A stretch of 64,000 bases of DNA from Gorsachius magnificus (taxonomy: Eukaryota > Chordata > Aves > Pelecaniformes > Ardeidae): contig CM067081.1 in the NCBI GenBank assembly GCA_034008185.1, positions 66,888,054 through 66,952,053 on the forward strand. Reading direction: 5' to 3'. Positions 12,101-27,100 of this stretch are shown here, in pieces. The position numbers and the translations under genes are program-made. Every line of letters begins with the position of its first letter. Positions within the stretch are counted from its first letter, which is position 1. The notes beneath the pieces were generated by a model. That model had not been told where the DNA came from. It was given only the letters and a program-made list of their open reading frames with translations, and did no database searches.

Positions 12101-15100
12101 TGCCTGTCAAGAGAGAAATCCAGACCAAGAGCCATTTCTTAATCCTGGATAATTGGAAATAGGGCTGGGTTGTACAACAGAAGCTTCTGAAAGAAGACAA
12201 AAGCAGACACCTAGCATCTGCCCTTATCTATAGCAAGTCAGGGAGATTTTTTAATACCTCTTATTGGATTGGTAATAAGTAACTATACATATAAAGATGT
12301 ACTGAATTAAAGTTTATGAAGATAAAGTGCCACTTAAATGGTGTTGTGAGAGGCAATATATGTCAGATGGCAAAACTTCTTTCTCTGTTGTAGCAGCTTT
12401 TTCCCACCTTAGAGTCTATATATTCCCTTTTTTATTCACCACACAGTCTAAAAGTCTAACACCTTTCACTAAAGGTGAAACACCCACAGGTAAATTCTAC
12501 TTTTCACTTGACTGAAATGGCACAGTCGGATTTTCACTTTCAACACCCTCTGTGATGTTTTGTCCCTGTCTCTGCTGCAACACAGCATCAAAATCAGACT
12601 CTGCAGAGCTACTATTTATATTATTGTTATTTATTCTGACTCATCCTGCCTAATTATACACATAGGGAAGGAAACCTTTACCTTGACTCTCTTTTCCCTG
12701 GTAATCTCATACACCCAGTTGGGTGGCTGATCTGTTTCTCTTCTGGAGGACTGAGGTTTGTACCTCAATTGTAAGTGCTTCCAGGGCAGCACAGAATCAA
12801 GCTGACCCATGTTCTAATCTAGACTACACTGTACTAGTCTATACTACACTTATGTCACTGTAAAAATGAGTAGGGCGACTCTTCAAAAAAAATCATTCAA
12901 ATCTTTCAATATTCCAGCAGAAACACTAGCAAGAAGTCTAAGAAGAGTTTTCTAAGAGGCATTTTGTTTCTTTTGGTTACATTCTTTAGGAGGGACTGCG
13001 AACATTGTGTGTTGCCTATAAAAAGCTCACAGCAGAAGAATATAGCAATGCACAGAAACTGCTTCAGAATGCAAAGTTGGCCCTCCAGGACCGGGAAAAG
13101 AAATTGGCAGAAGTTTATGAGAAGATAGAAAGAGATTTTATTCTACTTGGTGCTACAGCTGTTGAAGATCGGTTAGTACATTTCTTAGTTTCTTATGTTT
13201 AGTGAAGTTGAAGTTGAATAGTTGAAGACTGTCTTATAACTCTTTTTCTGGATTAGATATTTATTTGAAAAACCCTTTATTTGAATCAATTCCATACCCT
13301 TCGCTTACTAAAGTTACACATGGTAACTTTATAATTTAGTAAGCCAGTAACAATAGTTAAGTGTACAAAGATCTGTATATTAAAGCCATTTACCGGCAGT
13401 TCATGTAATACCTTATTGAGCAAATTGTAGGGAAAGGTTTGGAGGAAAGAAGTACAAAATGGGTATTGAGGAAATGAAGGAAGAATCTTTAGGACTTAAA
13501 AAATTCAGAAACTGTTGAAACTGGGTGTTAACTTTAATAACTCAGCAGTACTTCGCTGTTTGATGTCATTAGCTGAAAGCACTGAAAATGTTCTAAGTAT
13601 TTGGGGAATGAAGCATCTTGTCTTTTAGGCTATATAAATGAAAGCTGAAACTTTGAGTACTTTGAAAGTGTCAAAACTAATTATTTATAACGTGCTACTC
13701 CCCTAAACATTTTAAGGTTTACACCTTGGGGAAAATTCTTAGATCTGATAACTTTTTATTGATGTTTTTTTATTTGGTTATGGAAACCTTTCAACAAGGA
13801 CCTCTGAATTTCTCATTTCCAAGCAATCCATCAATGTATGTTGTCAATTGACTTCACAGATTACAAGAAAAAGCTGCTGACACTATCGAAGCACTCCAGA
13901 AAGCCGGAATTAAAGTTTGGGTTCTGACGGGAGACAAAATGGAGACTGCTGCAGCTGCTTGCTATGCTTGCAAACTGTTCCGGAGAAATACACAGATACT
14001 TGAGCTAACCACAAAGAAAATCGAAGAACAGAGTTTACACGATGTGCTTTTTGACCTTAGCAAAACTGTCCTAAGGCACAGTGGCAGCTTAACCAGGGAT
14101 ACTTTCTCAGGGTAAGGAAGAAGTTGAATTTTTAAGCCAGGAATGGGCTTCTGTGCATTTCATAAACAATTAAATGATCGATCAGTTACCTTAACAGATG
14201 CAATATACTATGTTTCAGTTTCTGTTGTTAAAGTGTGAATTACTGTATGGCAATTAAGTATAAGTTTTTTCACAGTCATGGTTCTTTCTCTATGTCATTA
14301 CTGGTACTGCTTTAACTGTTAAAAGAAAAATCACAACTGACATTTTAACTATATATTTTTCCACTGCAAAAATATTTATTCTTTGCAAAAATGATAATAA
14401 AGCAGAATACTGTTTCTAACTTTTAAAAAGGAAGCAGATATGATTTATTCCTGTAATCAGTATTAGTATGCGATGTGACTTTCTTGATAAGACCAAGGCC
14501 ACAGGGAGCAAGAATGTTTTGCCCTACTGAGCTATTTCTAGGGAAGATGATGCTACATTTACAGACAGGTAACAGGCAACAGCATAGTACCAAATATTCT
14601 GGTGTGCATAAAAATACTTAAAGTGCCCTAAATTCTAAAGAAACCATTGACTTCTGTGTATTTTGAATATCCAAAGAAGGATAGGTATTATGTATACAAG
14701 AAGTGATTTCCTTGAAACGTATTAATTTTGCAGTATTCCATACTCATTCTTTTTTCATTAATTAATATTGACAAAAGAGCTATTACCAGATTTAAAATAT
14801 GTCTGAGAATTTTACAGTGACTCTTAGTTTATATTTTATCCCTGAACAGACTTTCAACTGATATGCAAGATTATGGTTTAATTATTGATGGAGCAGCATT
14901 ATCATTAATAATGAAGCCAAGACAAGATGGGAGCTCTGGTAACTACAGAGAGCTCTTTCTTGAAATTTGCAGGAACTGCAGTGCAGTGTTATGCTGTCGA
15001 ATGGCACCTCTGCAAAAAGCACAGGTTTGTATTTCATTTCGTAATTGTCTGTTAGCTGTGCACATATCTAAATACTGAAAGTTAATATTGTGTGTGACTT

Positions 15101-18100
15101 ACTATGATAACATAAAATGGAAAAAGCAAAAAAAAAAAGGGGGAGGGGAAAATTTCTACTGGCAAGCAATTTAGAGAATGGTATGCTAAAATGGCACCCA
15201 GCTGTGCACCTGAATTTGATTTATGTACATATTGTGCAAATTTTATGGTTGGTACCTGCTGATAAGTGAACATATTTAACGAACTGAACTAATTGCTTCC
15301 TTTTTAACCTAACAAGCTTTGAATAGTCTACTGTCTGTTGATACTACAGGAACCTGCATTATTTATTAATGTAGAATGGTATTTCTCCTCTATTTTTATC
15401 ATAAGTGGGAAGCCAAGAAAGAAGAATCCAGACAGAAATATGTGTGCGTTATCATTTTAAAATTCTTATTGACTGTTGTATACGAGTTTGTATCAAGTAA
15501 AAGCATACCCCTTCCATCACTGAAACTTCTTCTCAGTATAGCTGAAGAACTTTTAATGGAAACAAACATTGGAATTTACACTTCTGTTTTCCTTTCAAAC
15601 TGTCACGTCTTTTTCTTAGTGCTCAGGAACAGCATATGTAGCCCTTATTCATCTTAACAAATTTATTTAGCCAGTGCCTCTAACTAGAAGTTTGTAGAAG
15701 TTTTTAGTAGCAGCTGACTCAGTACCAAATTTACAGAGGTGATCAATCATAATGGAGAGGTCTGAAATCAATTTTTTGGACAGTTTCTATGTCAACAGTG
15801 TTTAGATATATACAGAGTCCTATTATCTTTTCTTAAATAGGAAGAAGAAATTTCAGCACAGTTAAGAAAGAATCTTTCAGTCTCTAGTTTCAGGATTTCT
15901 TTGAAATTGTATGCTCTGCCCCTGGAACCCTTTTAATTTATTAATGCACTTACACAGCATTAAGCAATCTCAGCAGCATCTTCCTTTCTTCTGCTCTTCC
16001 TTTCTCTTGTCTGTCTCTTTCAAAATAGTTTGGAAGTATTTGAAAAATATTATTTTATAGCTGGAACAAATACTTTCAGTATGAAGAAAGTACTGTGATC
16101 TTTATGCGCAGTAGTTGCTTTGGGTAATATTGGTTTTGTGTCCCTTCACAAAATTTCTTAGGTAACTGTGTTGGTCATTTTTAATTAACCGTACACTCAT
16201 GCAAAATAAGCAAATCATTACAGAGAAGAGTTTTTAACACTATTTTTTTCCAGATTGTAAAATTGATTAAGTTATCAAAGGAGCATCCTATCACATTAGC
16301 AATTGGTGATGGAGCAAATGATGTCAGTATGATTCTAGAAGCACATGTTGGTATAGGTAAGTGTGCTTTTTAGACTATAAGTTCAAGCGAAATGACAAAA
16401 AAAAATTACTTCTTAAAAACAGGCAGTCTCAAAGAATCAGGTTATACATTTTATAGAATTTTAGTGAATTTACCCCAGGAATTTTATGAGATACAGTGGT
16501 GATCTCTTACTAGATCTTTGTCATAGAATTATTATGTAATTTTTCAAATAATTGTATCTTTGAAATAGTTCTTCAATTATTAAACAGCTTCATCACTTTT
16601 TTTTAAAGGAATCATTGGCAAAGAAGGTCGTCAAGCAGCGAGAAACAGTGACTATGCAATACCTAAATTTAAACATTTGAAAAAAATGTTGCTTGTTCAT
16701 GGGCATTTTTATTATGTTAGGATATCTGAACTTGTGCAATACTTCTTTTATAAGGTAGGAGAATGCTTATTCTAATTACGTAAATCTCAAAAACTTACAT
16801 AGTAATATCTAAGTATATACAGTTTGCGCAGTCAATGGTACAAAAAAGCAATAATTCCATAAAGAGATTTTGCTGAGTGCCAGATGCAAAGCTGAAATGG
16901 GATTATTGGTTTTATCCAGGCCATGTAGTGAAATAGCTTTTATGTAGATATATTCTGTAACCTATGGTATGTTTAAAACAGAAATTTGCCTTTTTTTTTT
17001 TTTCCCCCCCCCTCACAAATTCCAACACAGACCGTTCTACTTGTTTTCAGTACCTTCTGGGTTCTCTCTACAGTGGCCTTTTAAATCAAATTGGAAGTAG
17101 GATTTGAGAACTTAGCATAACTTAATTTATATTAGTTTCTAAATTCATCAGGGTAGTGTAGGTGGAGAAACTTTATAATGTGCATCCCCCTGTTTAGACA
17201 GTTTCATTATGTCTAAATGTTGGGATCCAGTCAAAGTAGGGATCCAGTAAGCAATGGAAGCTTATAGAAAGGAACCTTCAAGGTCTTAGTGTTTGACTAT
17301 ATGTATAGTTAGGAGAGGAGGAAATCCGGGGCCACAGCTAGAAAGATCTTAAAATTACTTTGCTGGGAACCACGCTAACCAGAGTATCCGTGCTTGCTTA
17401 TCACAGTTTGTGTCCTACTGTGGATTGTACCTTATTTGCCTTGCCTTACCTGAACTGTGCTGCTGGATTGCAAAATTCATTGCCCTTGAATTTTGAAACT
17501 GTAGCCATATAAGTTTGCTTTCAAAATATTTTAAGTATTTTTCATAACAGTACTACTGTAAGTTGAAAATGTTGATGTTTAATGTATGCAGCTCTTTCTG
17601 CTGTTCCTGCAGGGTTTACATTACTAGTGTTGTAAAACTATATTATACCTAGCTATAGCATTGTACAGCATATAAATTAGTGCATATATTTCACTTGATG
17701 ACTGTGTCACTTTGCCTTTCAGAATGTGTGCTTCATTTTTCCTCAGTTTTTATATCAGTTCTTCTGTGGGTTTTCACAACAGGTTAGTTGTTCTTATTCC
17801 CTCACTGCGATATTTTCTCTTTGGCATTTTTTTTTAAAATAGATCATTTAACACTGTGCTTGTTCAGCTGAGAAAATTTCTATGTTCGTTTACACATTGC
17901 AAAACCAAAAGCATCACTTTTGGTTCATATCGTTTTCAGTGGCAATTCCAGTTAAGTTACAGAAATAAATGTTATGAATTATCATAAAAACAATGTTTAT
18001 TTTCAAAGTCAAAGAATACAGGAAACCAAAATTTGGAAATGGCAGTGCAAAGTGAACTGTCTGTTAGGTTTAAGCTTATTGAACATGAACAGAGGCAATC

Positions 18101-21100
18101 CTGAAAGATAAGGATTGAACTACATGTTCATCTTTAGAATTCAGAACGAAAATGGAAGAATGAGCTAGTAGTCTAGTTTGCAAACTTCAGACAAATAGTG
18201 GCATTCGATTAGTGGAAAAGGAAAAGTAAATACAGAAAGATAGAGGAAAAGTGAACTGCTGCTCACCAGAAAAGTGCCATCATTCAGGAGAGGATCCAGT
18301 ATTCTCCTTTCTAAATTTTTGTTTATTTGCTCTTTGCTCTTTTCTAATTTGTGCAGAAAAATCTACCTCCTCTTTTTTTCTGAATGAGAGAGCAAAAAAC
18401 AAAGGAATGAATGACTGGACTTAAATGAAAAGAGGGTTAAGTTTTCAGGATTAAACTGGACAAGAGGAGGATTTAATTGGGAGAAAATAGTACTGTTGCT
18501 TTGAATTTGTGGAATGTCTCAAAAGAAAGCTGTAGGAGGAGTAAAAATGACAGAACTGGTTTTTTGGTCTGTTTTGGTTTTAATTTCAAATGACCACTGA
18601 AAACTTCTTAGGTTTTTATCAGGCATTATTAGGATTTAGATACAAAACTGATGCACTGATGAAGATTTAGTTGTAAAATTTCTTGTTAAGTGTTAAATAT
18701 AATTCTGAATCAAAGGCAGGGGGTGTGTGATACCATTTTTTATGGCATAAATGATCACCAAATAGGTTTTGAGAAATAAACAACTCTTTCTATGGGGTGT
18801 TGTAATAAGTTTGACTGCTAGTTACAATGATGATACATACGTGGAAAAGTAGTTTGGAGGGAAGAAGAATCAAAAACATGTCGGGGTGTTTCTTTGTACA
18901 ATGCGTTGCAGTCACCCACAGCTGAAGAACCTCTGGAGTACCCCCCCTTTCTCCCTGCATGTTTCCATGTAGACATGGAAGAGATAAAAGGGGGAGGTGG
19001 ATGTCGCAGAGAGGAATTTCTGCCTCAACAGGAATCTACTGTTGTTCAGTTTCGATACTTTGGAGTTGGTCTTAGAGTTGAAACAATAGGAGGGGCTGAT
19101 ATGTGGACCAGGCTATTAAATCAACCTTATAGTTGAGCTTTTGTCCTCCAGATGAATCACAGAATCTCAAGGGTTGGAAGGGACCTTGGGAGATCATCTA
19201 GTCCAACCCTGTGGGTTGGGGTGCAAGTGCAGAGTTGTGCCTTACATGAGTTAGCAGCTGCTCAGGGATATGTGCCTCCACTGTGAAGGGATATAGTTTG
19301 TTTTTTCTGAAGAAGTTGACTCATTCATTTAAAATAAAGTGTCATGCAGTGGGTTGTGTTTTAAAATTAAAACTAGCTGATTTAATTCTTTTCCATCTCC
19401 AGACTTTATACGATACTGCGTATCTAACACTGTACAATATCAGCTTCACTTCCCTTCCTATCCTCTTGTACGGTCTAATGGAACAACATGTCAGTGCAGA
19501 CACACTCAAGAGAGAGCCTTCCCTGTACAGGTAAAATTAATATGTTATGCCCCAAAGTTTGACTGTTCAGTTGTGGAATCTACCTCTGTTATAACCAAAA
19601 TCCTCAGGATTTCTGTACAAGGTTGCAGTAGAACATCAGTGCAACAGAAGGGTTGAAGACCACGTGCAAAGTCTACAAACTACAATAGATGCACATGTAT
19701 TTTTATATGTATATTCACATACTGCAATCCATTCGCTATATTAGTGAGTGAGAGCAAAATAGAAATTACTGTTCTATAAATCAAAATATGATTTGTAGCC
19801 ATGGGGAACATAAGTGTTTTAAAAAGAGAGAACATGCTGCTGCTTCTATATACGTGTTTTATTTTAAAAGAAAAGAGGGCTGAGTGGTAGAGTGTTGTAT
19901 CATAAGATGTATCCTGTGTGGTCTCCAACATTGTCCTCTGCATATTGTTGACTCACTTCTGTGCATTGAAATTGTGACTGGTTTAGATTCTTAGCCACTT
20001 GAAATACAGTTCTTGCCAATTAACTGCATGTGGCCATCTAAATTAGGAACAGTGCCCAGTTTTGATTCTTGTAGCTGCAAAGCCAGTACATTTTAGAGAG
20101 TGGTAACAGTACATAATCAAAGGGAAGACATTTTTTGAGAAGTAATATTAGATGCCCAAAGGTTAATCAATGCAGTGATATGTTTTTAGCTATGAAATTG
20201 AAGAGGAATACAAGATACTAGTGTTGAAACCCAACCCCCCCATTTTTATTAATCTTCTGTATTTTCAATGTTTTCAGTTTAGAAATGGTCATTCAGAAGA
20301 CCTGTTTGTTTTTGAAAGCTCGCAGAGGTTATTTGGTCAAAAACATTTGTTTCTTGATATCTGATAGAGTCTATCGCTAAGCTGTTTTGGGCAATAGTGC
20401 AGTTATTCTGAGCCAGATGAGGCTACTGTTGGTCACATCTGGTTTTGCACTGTATATTGGTAATCTGCATGGAGAAATTACTTCATATGGTCATCAGACA
20501 GTTTTTAAAGTGACCAATCCCTCTGTTTTTTTGTGGGAAAACATTCTGAAGCTTCAACTCAACTGCAAAATCCTTGTTTCGCATGTTTCACATAAAATTA
20601 ATACTTTGTGTTCTTACAATACTCTGTATAAAAGTACCCCATAAGAAATAAAGCAAAGTCTCCAGAGACCTCTAGTGTTTCCATTTAAAATCTACAGTGG
20701 ATCATCATATGCACAGCAAATACTGGAAAAAAGATACCTTCTGTAAAAAGATTGAAAAGTAAAAGGGTGCAGCACAGGATAATTTACCAAACAATTGAAA
20801 TAAGTTGAATTACAGGCAGCTGTTAAACAGGTTTAGTAGAAATTAAATTAAAAAAATAGAGGGGATGTTCAGGAAGGATTTGGATGTGAAGTGGTAGACA
20901 GTTGTTATGTGGAAATGTGGTGGGTTTGCATGCAATCTCTTAATGGTTTTTCCTTCAAAAAACAATGAGCGATATCATTTGTCTAAGCTTTTTGAACATG
21001 CTGACACTGAATGCATATACCTTGTTTTACACAGAGATGTTGCCAAGAATGCTTTGCTGCGCTGGCGTGCATTTATTTATTGGACATTCCTAGGAGTGTT

Positions 21101-24100
21101 TGATGCTGTGGTATTTTTCTTTGGTGCCTATTTCTTGTTTGACAACACAATTGTGACCAGCAATGGACAGGTTAGTGTTGGATTTGATCAGTCACTCAAA
21201 GGTAATTTTTTTAATGTCAAGTGTGCTATGAACATAGTTTTAATTGTTCTCTTCAAGGTTTCCAGCACAAAAGATAACAGTTTTATGAGTTAGGGTGAGA
21301 TAGATGGATTATCTGTTTAGAAAAGTCTGAACTATATAATAGGAATTCTATGTATCAGTGAACAGAGGCATAGGACTAGATACAACTTAGGAGAAATATA
21401 TGTTGTAAATTACAAGTATTCCTTCAGAATTTACATGGTAACTTTTCTGTTTCATGCTTAACGTGCATCTGATGATTATGTGATTAACATATCAAAAGAC
21501 TTTTGCTAGAGTAGATTTGAATGATCCTAAAAGATCTTAAATGTAACAAGCTTTTTAATATTTTAATTATTTTTTACATATGGCAGCTTAAAATAATCTA
21601 TCTACTTGCTTTGCAGTCACATGAATGCAAATTTTAAGAACTTTTGCATTTTATTTATTTTACCCATTGATATTTTGGTCTATTTTATTTGTGTGCTTTT
21701 TTTTCTTTTTGCTACTTGCTTCTCTTCCTATCCCCAGCTAATGACAACCAGCACTCACATGGTAAGACTATTGTGGATTTGTCATGATATCCATTTCATC
21801 TTTCACTGTTCTTTAATTAAACTGTTAAAGAGCAGTTAAGTATTTCCTATAATTATTTCAAAATATCACTTAAACCTACAGATAGAAATGTTCTTTATTG
21901 CTTCTTTGTACGTACTTAAAATATAAAGAACTTATATAGAGTATGCAGTATATTAAGGTGTATGTGGTGTGGTAAAGAGCCATGAACTTCAAAAAATAAG
22001 TAGGCCTTTTGCTTCCTTGAGTTTTGTTATTTCGTTCTATGCTTTTCTGTGACCTACATTTTGTTGCTGACTCTCTCTGCTATAGAAAATTTATTACAGT
22101 TTATGCTTTAAAGTGCTTGAATGGCTTTAGAAAAGACCCTCAAAGTGAGAGAAAATAAACTGGGCACAATTTTGTTGCCTATATGTAACATACACATTTG
22201 CTTGAAATGTAATATTGAAGTATTGTTAAATACCAACTTTGTGGCATCTATCAGGGAAATTAACTTCTAGTGTGTGAGGGAACACTTGCTAGAAAGAGCT
22301 TTTCTAAGGACAGAGTGAATTTCCATTAGATATAACTGTACACTGCAGCACTTCTTTTCCTGGTACCATTATGTTCTCTGTTAGATGTTCAAAGCTCTGC
22401 ATTGGCTTATATTTATAGTCCTGAAAATTAGACTTTTCTCATACCTGTACACATTTTGTAAATGCTTTGTATCACAAATATTCTGACTGGGTTCCTTTTG
22501 AAATTTTAGTCTACTTCTGTTGCACATATTAAATCCAATTCTTCTTGATAAAGCTCTAAAGCCAGAGCAGTGCCTAATTTCTGAATTTTCAATGTGTATG
22601 TCTACAACTAGATACCCATGTTAATATTTGATAATAAAATGCATTGCTTGATGATGCATTCTGACTCTAGAGTGTCAGAGTGGGTTAGAAAATTCATCAT
22701 CATTCAGCATGCTAGTTTGTGTGTGTGTATAAAACTTACATATTTTGAGTTGCAATTTAGATTTAAAGGCTTGAAAATGTTGATGTTCAGGAATAGTCAG
22801 ATACACATATGTGAGTTCATATATACATGAATGCTAGTTGGTATTGATGGTTATTTCCAAGTATTTAAATTATGCTCATGTCTGGAAAAAGTCAATGAAA
22901 GATTTGAAGATTTGAAAGGTTTACTGCAACAATATGTTGTTATGGAACAGGAAGAAGGTAGAAAGCAGGAAAGGGGATAAACGGGCTGAAGGTAATACTA
23001 TAAATTATATACGATGATTCAAGTTAGGTTCCAAATTGTTAAAATAGGTGCTGAAGCGAAAATTTTGAATTCTTCTTTCCCTCCAGAAATGAACTAATCA
23101 CCAGTTGCAAAACTAGTAAAAAGTGAGGAAAGTCAATGTCTTTCACTTAGATTGATGCCTGTGTCAGACTAAATTTTACATACCGTTAAGCTTGCTTCCA
23201 AACATAGTCCCCCCAGGATGTTTCTCAGTATTTAGAAATGTGTTTGAAACTGTTTGCATGCTGTAGAATGGTGTTACTAGAATTGTGGAAAAGTATACTT
23301 TTAGTCACTGAGATTTACTTCATAAATCCCTGCCTCAGTCATTGCCTGGAAAAGAAAACGAAGATGCCAAAGATTTATCTCTTATTAATTGTTTTGTGTA
23401 TGGTGTTCCACTTTGGATATGGCATGGTTGGTGTTGTAACAACATATAGTCAGAGACCAACTACATAAGGAAGGTAAGAAGAAAAGAAGGCACCCACCAT
23501 AATTGACATCTAAGGGTCCCTTCCAACCAAAAACATTCTATGATTCTTTCAATTGCAGATGTAAATGTCATCTTAGTTTACCCATATAATAAAATGTATT
23601 TCCTGTCTGATTTTTTTATTTTAACATTTGATGCAAAGTGGATTAAATATAATTGTTAAGCTGCGTTCAGAGATAGGTATGAGAAGCCAAGGTAAAAGGA
23701 ATAACAGAATGGGGAATACAAAACAGCAGGAAGGGAGAGAGGTGAGTAGAATGATGAATTGTACCATGGAAGGTACAACAAATACAGTCATAGAAGGACA
23801 AGGGGGAGTCTTGGATAGTCTGGGAGCAGCGCATAGAAAAATATTTGTTAATAAACTAGATGTTAACAGACAGACTTATAAAAGAATGATTCACAGCCTG
23901 AAGACATGAGTGGTATCTTGAGATACTCAATGCTGAAAATACAGTGTGAGGTTTTTATAACTCACAGCATCCCATATTGCTCTGCTTACCTTTCTCTGTG
24001 CCAGAATAGCAGCATTATGGAGCCTGGTGTCCCTGTGCTATGACCTCGTTTTCTGAGCCAGAAAGATGGGTAGGCAAAAGGTTTGGTTGCAGCCTTATGC

Positions 24101-27100
24101 TTTCTATCTACCCTGACAGAGACAGGGGAAGGTTGTTTCAACTTTATTTATTGGAAATATGGACACAGCTGTTCGGTATGCAGAAACTTTGACAGATGCC
24201 AGATATGATATGAGAGTATTGTAAAATTTAACTGCAAGAAGAAAGTTGGTAAATGGCATACTTTGAAGTTCTTGAACCAGATTCCTGTCCAGTTTTAACT
24301 GCAGATTTTTTTTTAGGGCACACAAAATATTGTAGCAATGGCCTGACCCTGTAAAATTGTTATACTACGTATCAAAGTAAAAGGTCAAAATGCTGAAGGT
24401 TTTCTGCACTTCATCCTACGTTCTGTACGCTTGGTCACATATTGAGTAATTTTAAAATAATGAAAAGGTTACTCAGAATAATGAATCTTTCAGCCAGTCA
24501 TTTGTTTATTTTTTAAAGGATTTTCCATTCCCAGTTGATCAGATCATCTCAGCCTGGTTTCTCCTACAGATCTCTGTCTTGTGGCTGGCTGTGGTCTCCA
24601 TTCAGAGTTTTTCCCTTGGCAGCACATTTGTGTGATCACTTACCCATGTGGATCCCCTGTTGTCTAATATTGGGTGAGCTCATATAGAACAATGTGATGG
24701 GAAGGGACCCTGGAGGTGATCTGGTTCAACTCCCTGCTTTGTGCAGTAGCTCAAGACTTTGTCTAGTCTTTTTCAAGTTTTGGATATCCCTGAGGATGGA
24801 GATTCCATAACCTTCCTGGGCAACCTGTTCTAATGTCTTTCTGCCTTCATGGGAAAGAAATTTCTCCTAATACCTAAGCAGAATTTTTCTTGTTGATGAA
24901 GAGAGGTTTGTTCCAGTTCTTCATCTTTGTAATTGTTCTTCAAATATTTGTGGGCAGCTACTAAGTTGTTCCTTAACCTCCCCTCCACCAGACTAAGTCC
25001 TTCAACCTCTCCTCACAGGAGAGCTATAGACTGCTAACCACCTTGGTTACCTGACGCTTGATCCCTTCCAATTTTTTGAGTGAGTGGCCCAAAACTGGGC
25101 ACAGTGTTCCAGGTTCAACCTCACTAGAGCTGAGTAGATGGGAATAATAACCTTTCTTCAGTGGCCACGTTCTTGCCAGTATAGCTGTTTGCAGTTTCCC
25201 TTATGCATAGCGAGAGCACACTGTATGCTTGTATTCAAGCTGGGGTCCACTGTAACCCCACTGCAACTTCCTTTTCAGCAGGGCCATTGCTCAGCCAGTC
25301 TGTTCCAATATATGGTGTTACTCCTCCGTGGGTGTAAAACTTTGCACTTTTCTTTATTTAATTTCAGAAGATATCTGTTAGCCCACTTCTCAAATTGATG
25401 GAGGTCCCTCTGGGTTGAAACTCTGCCGTTCATTGTGGCAGCTACTGTATTTTTGTATCACCTGGCAATTTGCTCATGGTGCTCTCTGTGTCACCATCCA
25501 GGCCACTGACAGGGACATTCAGCAATATCAGCCCCATATCAGTCCCTGGTGTAGTTCACTCATTACCAGCAGCCAACCAAGCATCAAGGACATTGATCAC
25601 TAAACTTTTGAGTCCAGTGGTTCAGCCAGTTTTCAACTCAAGGAGTAGTCCATTTACCGAGCCCCTGCTTCCTTATCTTCCAAATGAGAATGCTGTCCAA
25701 GTCAAGTGTCAAATGCCTTGCGAAATTCAAAATAGATTGCATCCACTGCTCCCCCTCATTAACAACTCTGTAACCCATTGCTCCCATACTATTGGCTGCT
25801 CCTTTCCATCCCAAGCTTTGCTGTTAAATGCAAGGAGCAGGTTTTGCTCATGAAGACTAATACCCAGAGTATTGAATACTCCAGCATTTTCTTTAACATC
25901 TTCCATTAGGCTGTCTTACGACTCCATCAGTGGACTTACATTTTCCCTTTGAAACAAGGATACCTGTAAATATCCTTTTTGTCACCCTCAACAGGCCTCA
26001 CCAACCTTAGTTCAAGCCGGGCTTTGTGTGATTTTGCTCCTCTGTACCCAAGTAAATGCTTTTATACTACCTGTTTGCTGCCTGCCCATGTTGTCATCTC
26101 TTGTATGCTCCCATTTTGCCTTTTTGTTCATTAAAAAATATCCTGCTTGGCCAACTGCTGAAATTTCATGTCTTTCTGCAGAGGAGAGTTCATGAGATCT
26201 CAGCAGTTTTCTCTTTCAAAATCATTCAGCTCTCTTGGGCAACCTTCTCTTTCATGGGTGCAATGCCCTGAATAAAACAAAGTCTCTTCTCCTAAAATAG
26301 AGTGTCCTAACTCCGTTGCTTACTTTCCCAACATTTCTCTGGATCCTGAACTTGGTCATCTCATAGCTGCTGCAGTCCAAGTGATCCTCTATGACCATAT
26401 TCACCACCAGTTCTTCCCTCCATCAGCATTAATGATCATTTCTGCCCACTTGAAAAGCTAAACTGTTTTCATTTCATTACGCAGATGAAGAGAAGATCAA
26501 CCACAATTCAAAAGTGTTTTGTCTTAAAATGTATGTAGAACATCTATGTACTTACATGGCTTTGGTGGTTATCACATCCTTTCTTGTACTGTTCCTCATC
26601 TGTATAACATGCTGTTGAACCTTTGAGAAATTGTGGGACACCAAGGACAGCAGCAAAGGGAGATCGGAGAAGCGATGACATCCAAGAAGACTGATGAAAT
26701 TACTGCAGTTCGTTTGTAAATCTCAGTGATTTGTTAACTGCACTGCACTTCATTTTTATTACAAAACATAACTGTGAACTTCAGGTTGAGTGCGTTGATT
26801 GTGGCTTTTAACTGTCTATGTGAAATCTGAGATGTGTACACACAAGGGCAAGAAACCAAACCAACTTGGACTGGATAGATCATGTAAGAATTCAGTGTTG
26901 TTGCGTGTCAGTTCCTGATACAAAGCAATACATAGCTTTAGGAGGTGTATTCTGGGCAATTCACAGAGTAGTGGATGATATTACCTATAACTGCTTTGGA
27001 CCATTTTTTTATAGATGTTTGGAAACTGGACCTTTGGAACACTGGTGTTTACTGTGCTGGTATTCACGGTGACATTGAAGGTAAGGTATGCTGTATTTTA

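Larger units (their letters stand above)
21171..27014 (+). other. ATP11A large intron (5.8 kb)
   Basis: The largest intron of ATP11A in this window. It carries a short CR1 tail at 23,500-23,552 and a long ancient CR1 on the - strand from 24,684. No coding exon between M7 and M8 is needed by the family alignment and none was seen. Confidence 0.8.

Noticed and set aside
15376..15657. 93-codon open frame in an ATP11A intron
   Set aside because: ATP11A exons on both sides join in phase without it, and the peptide matches no P4-ATPase segment.
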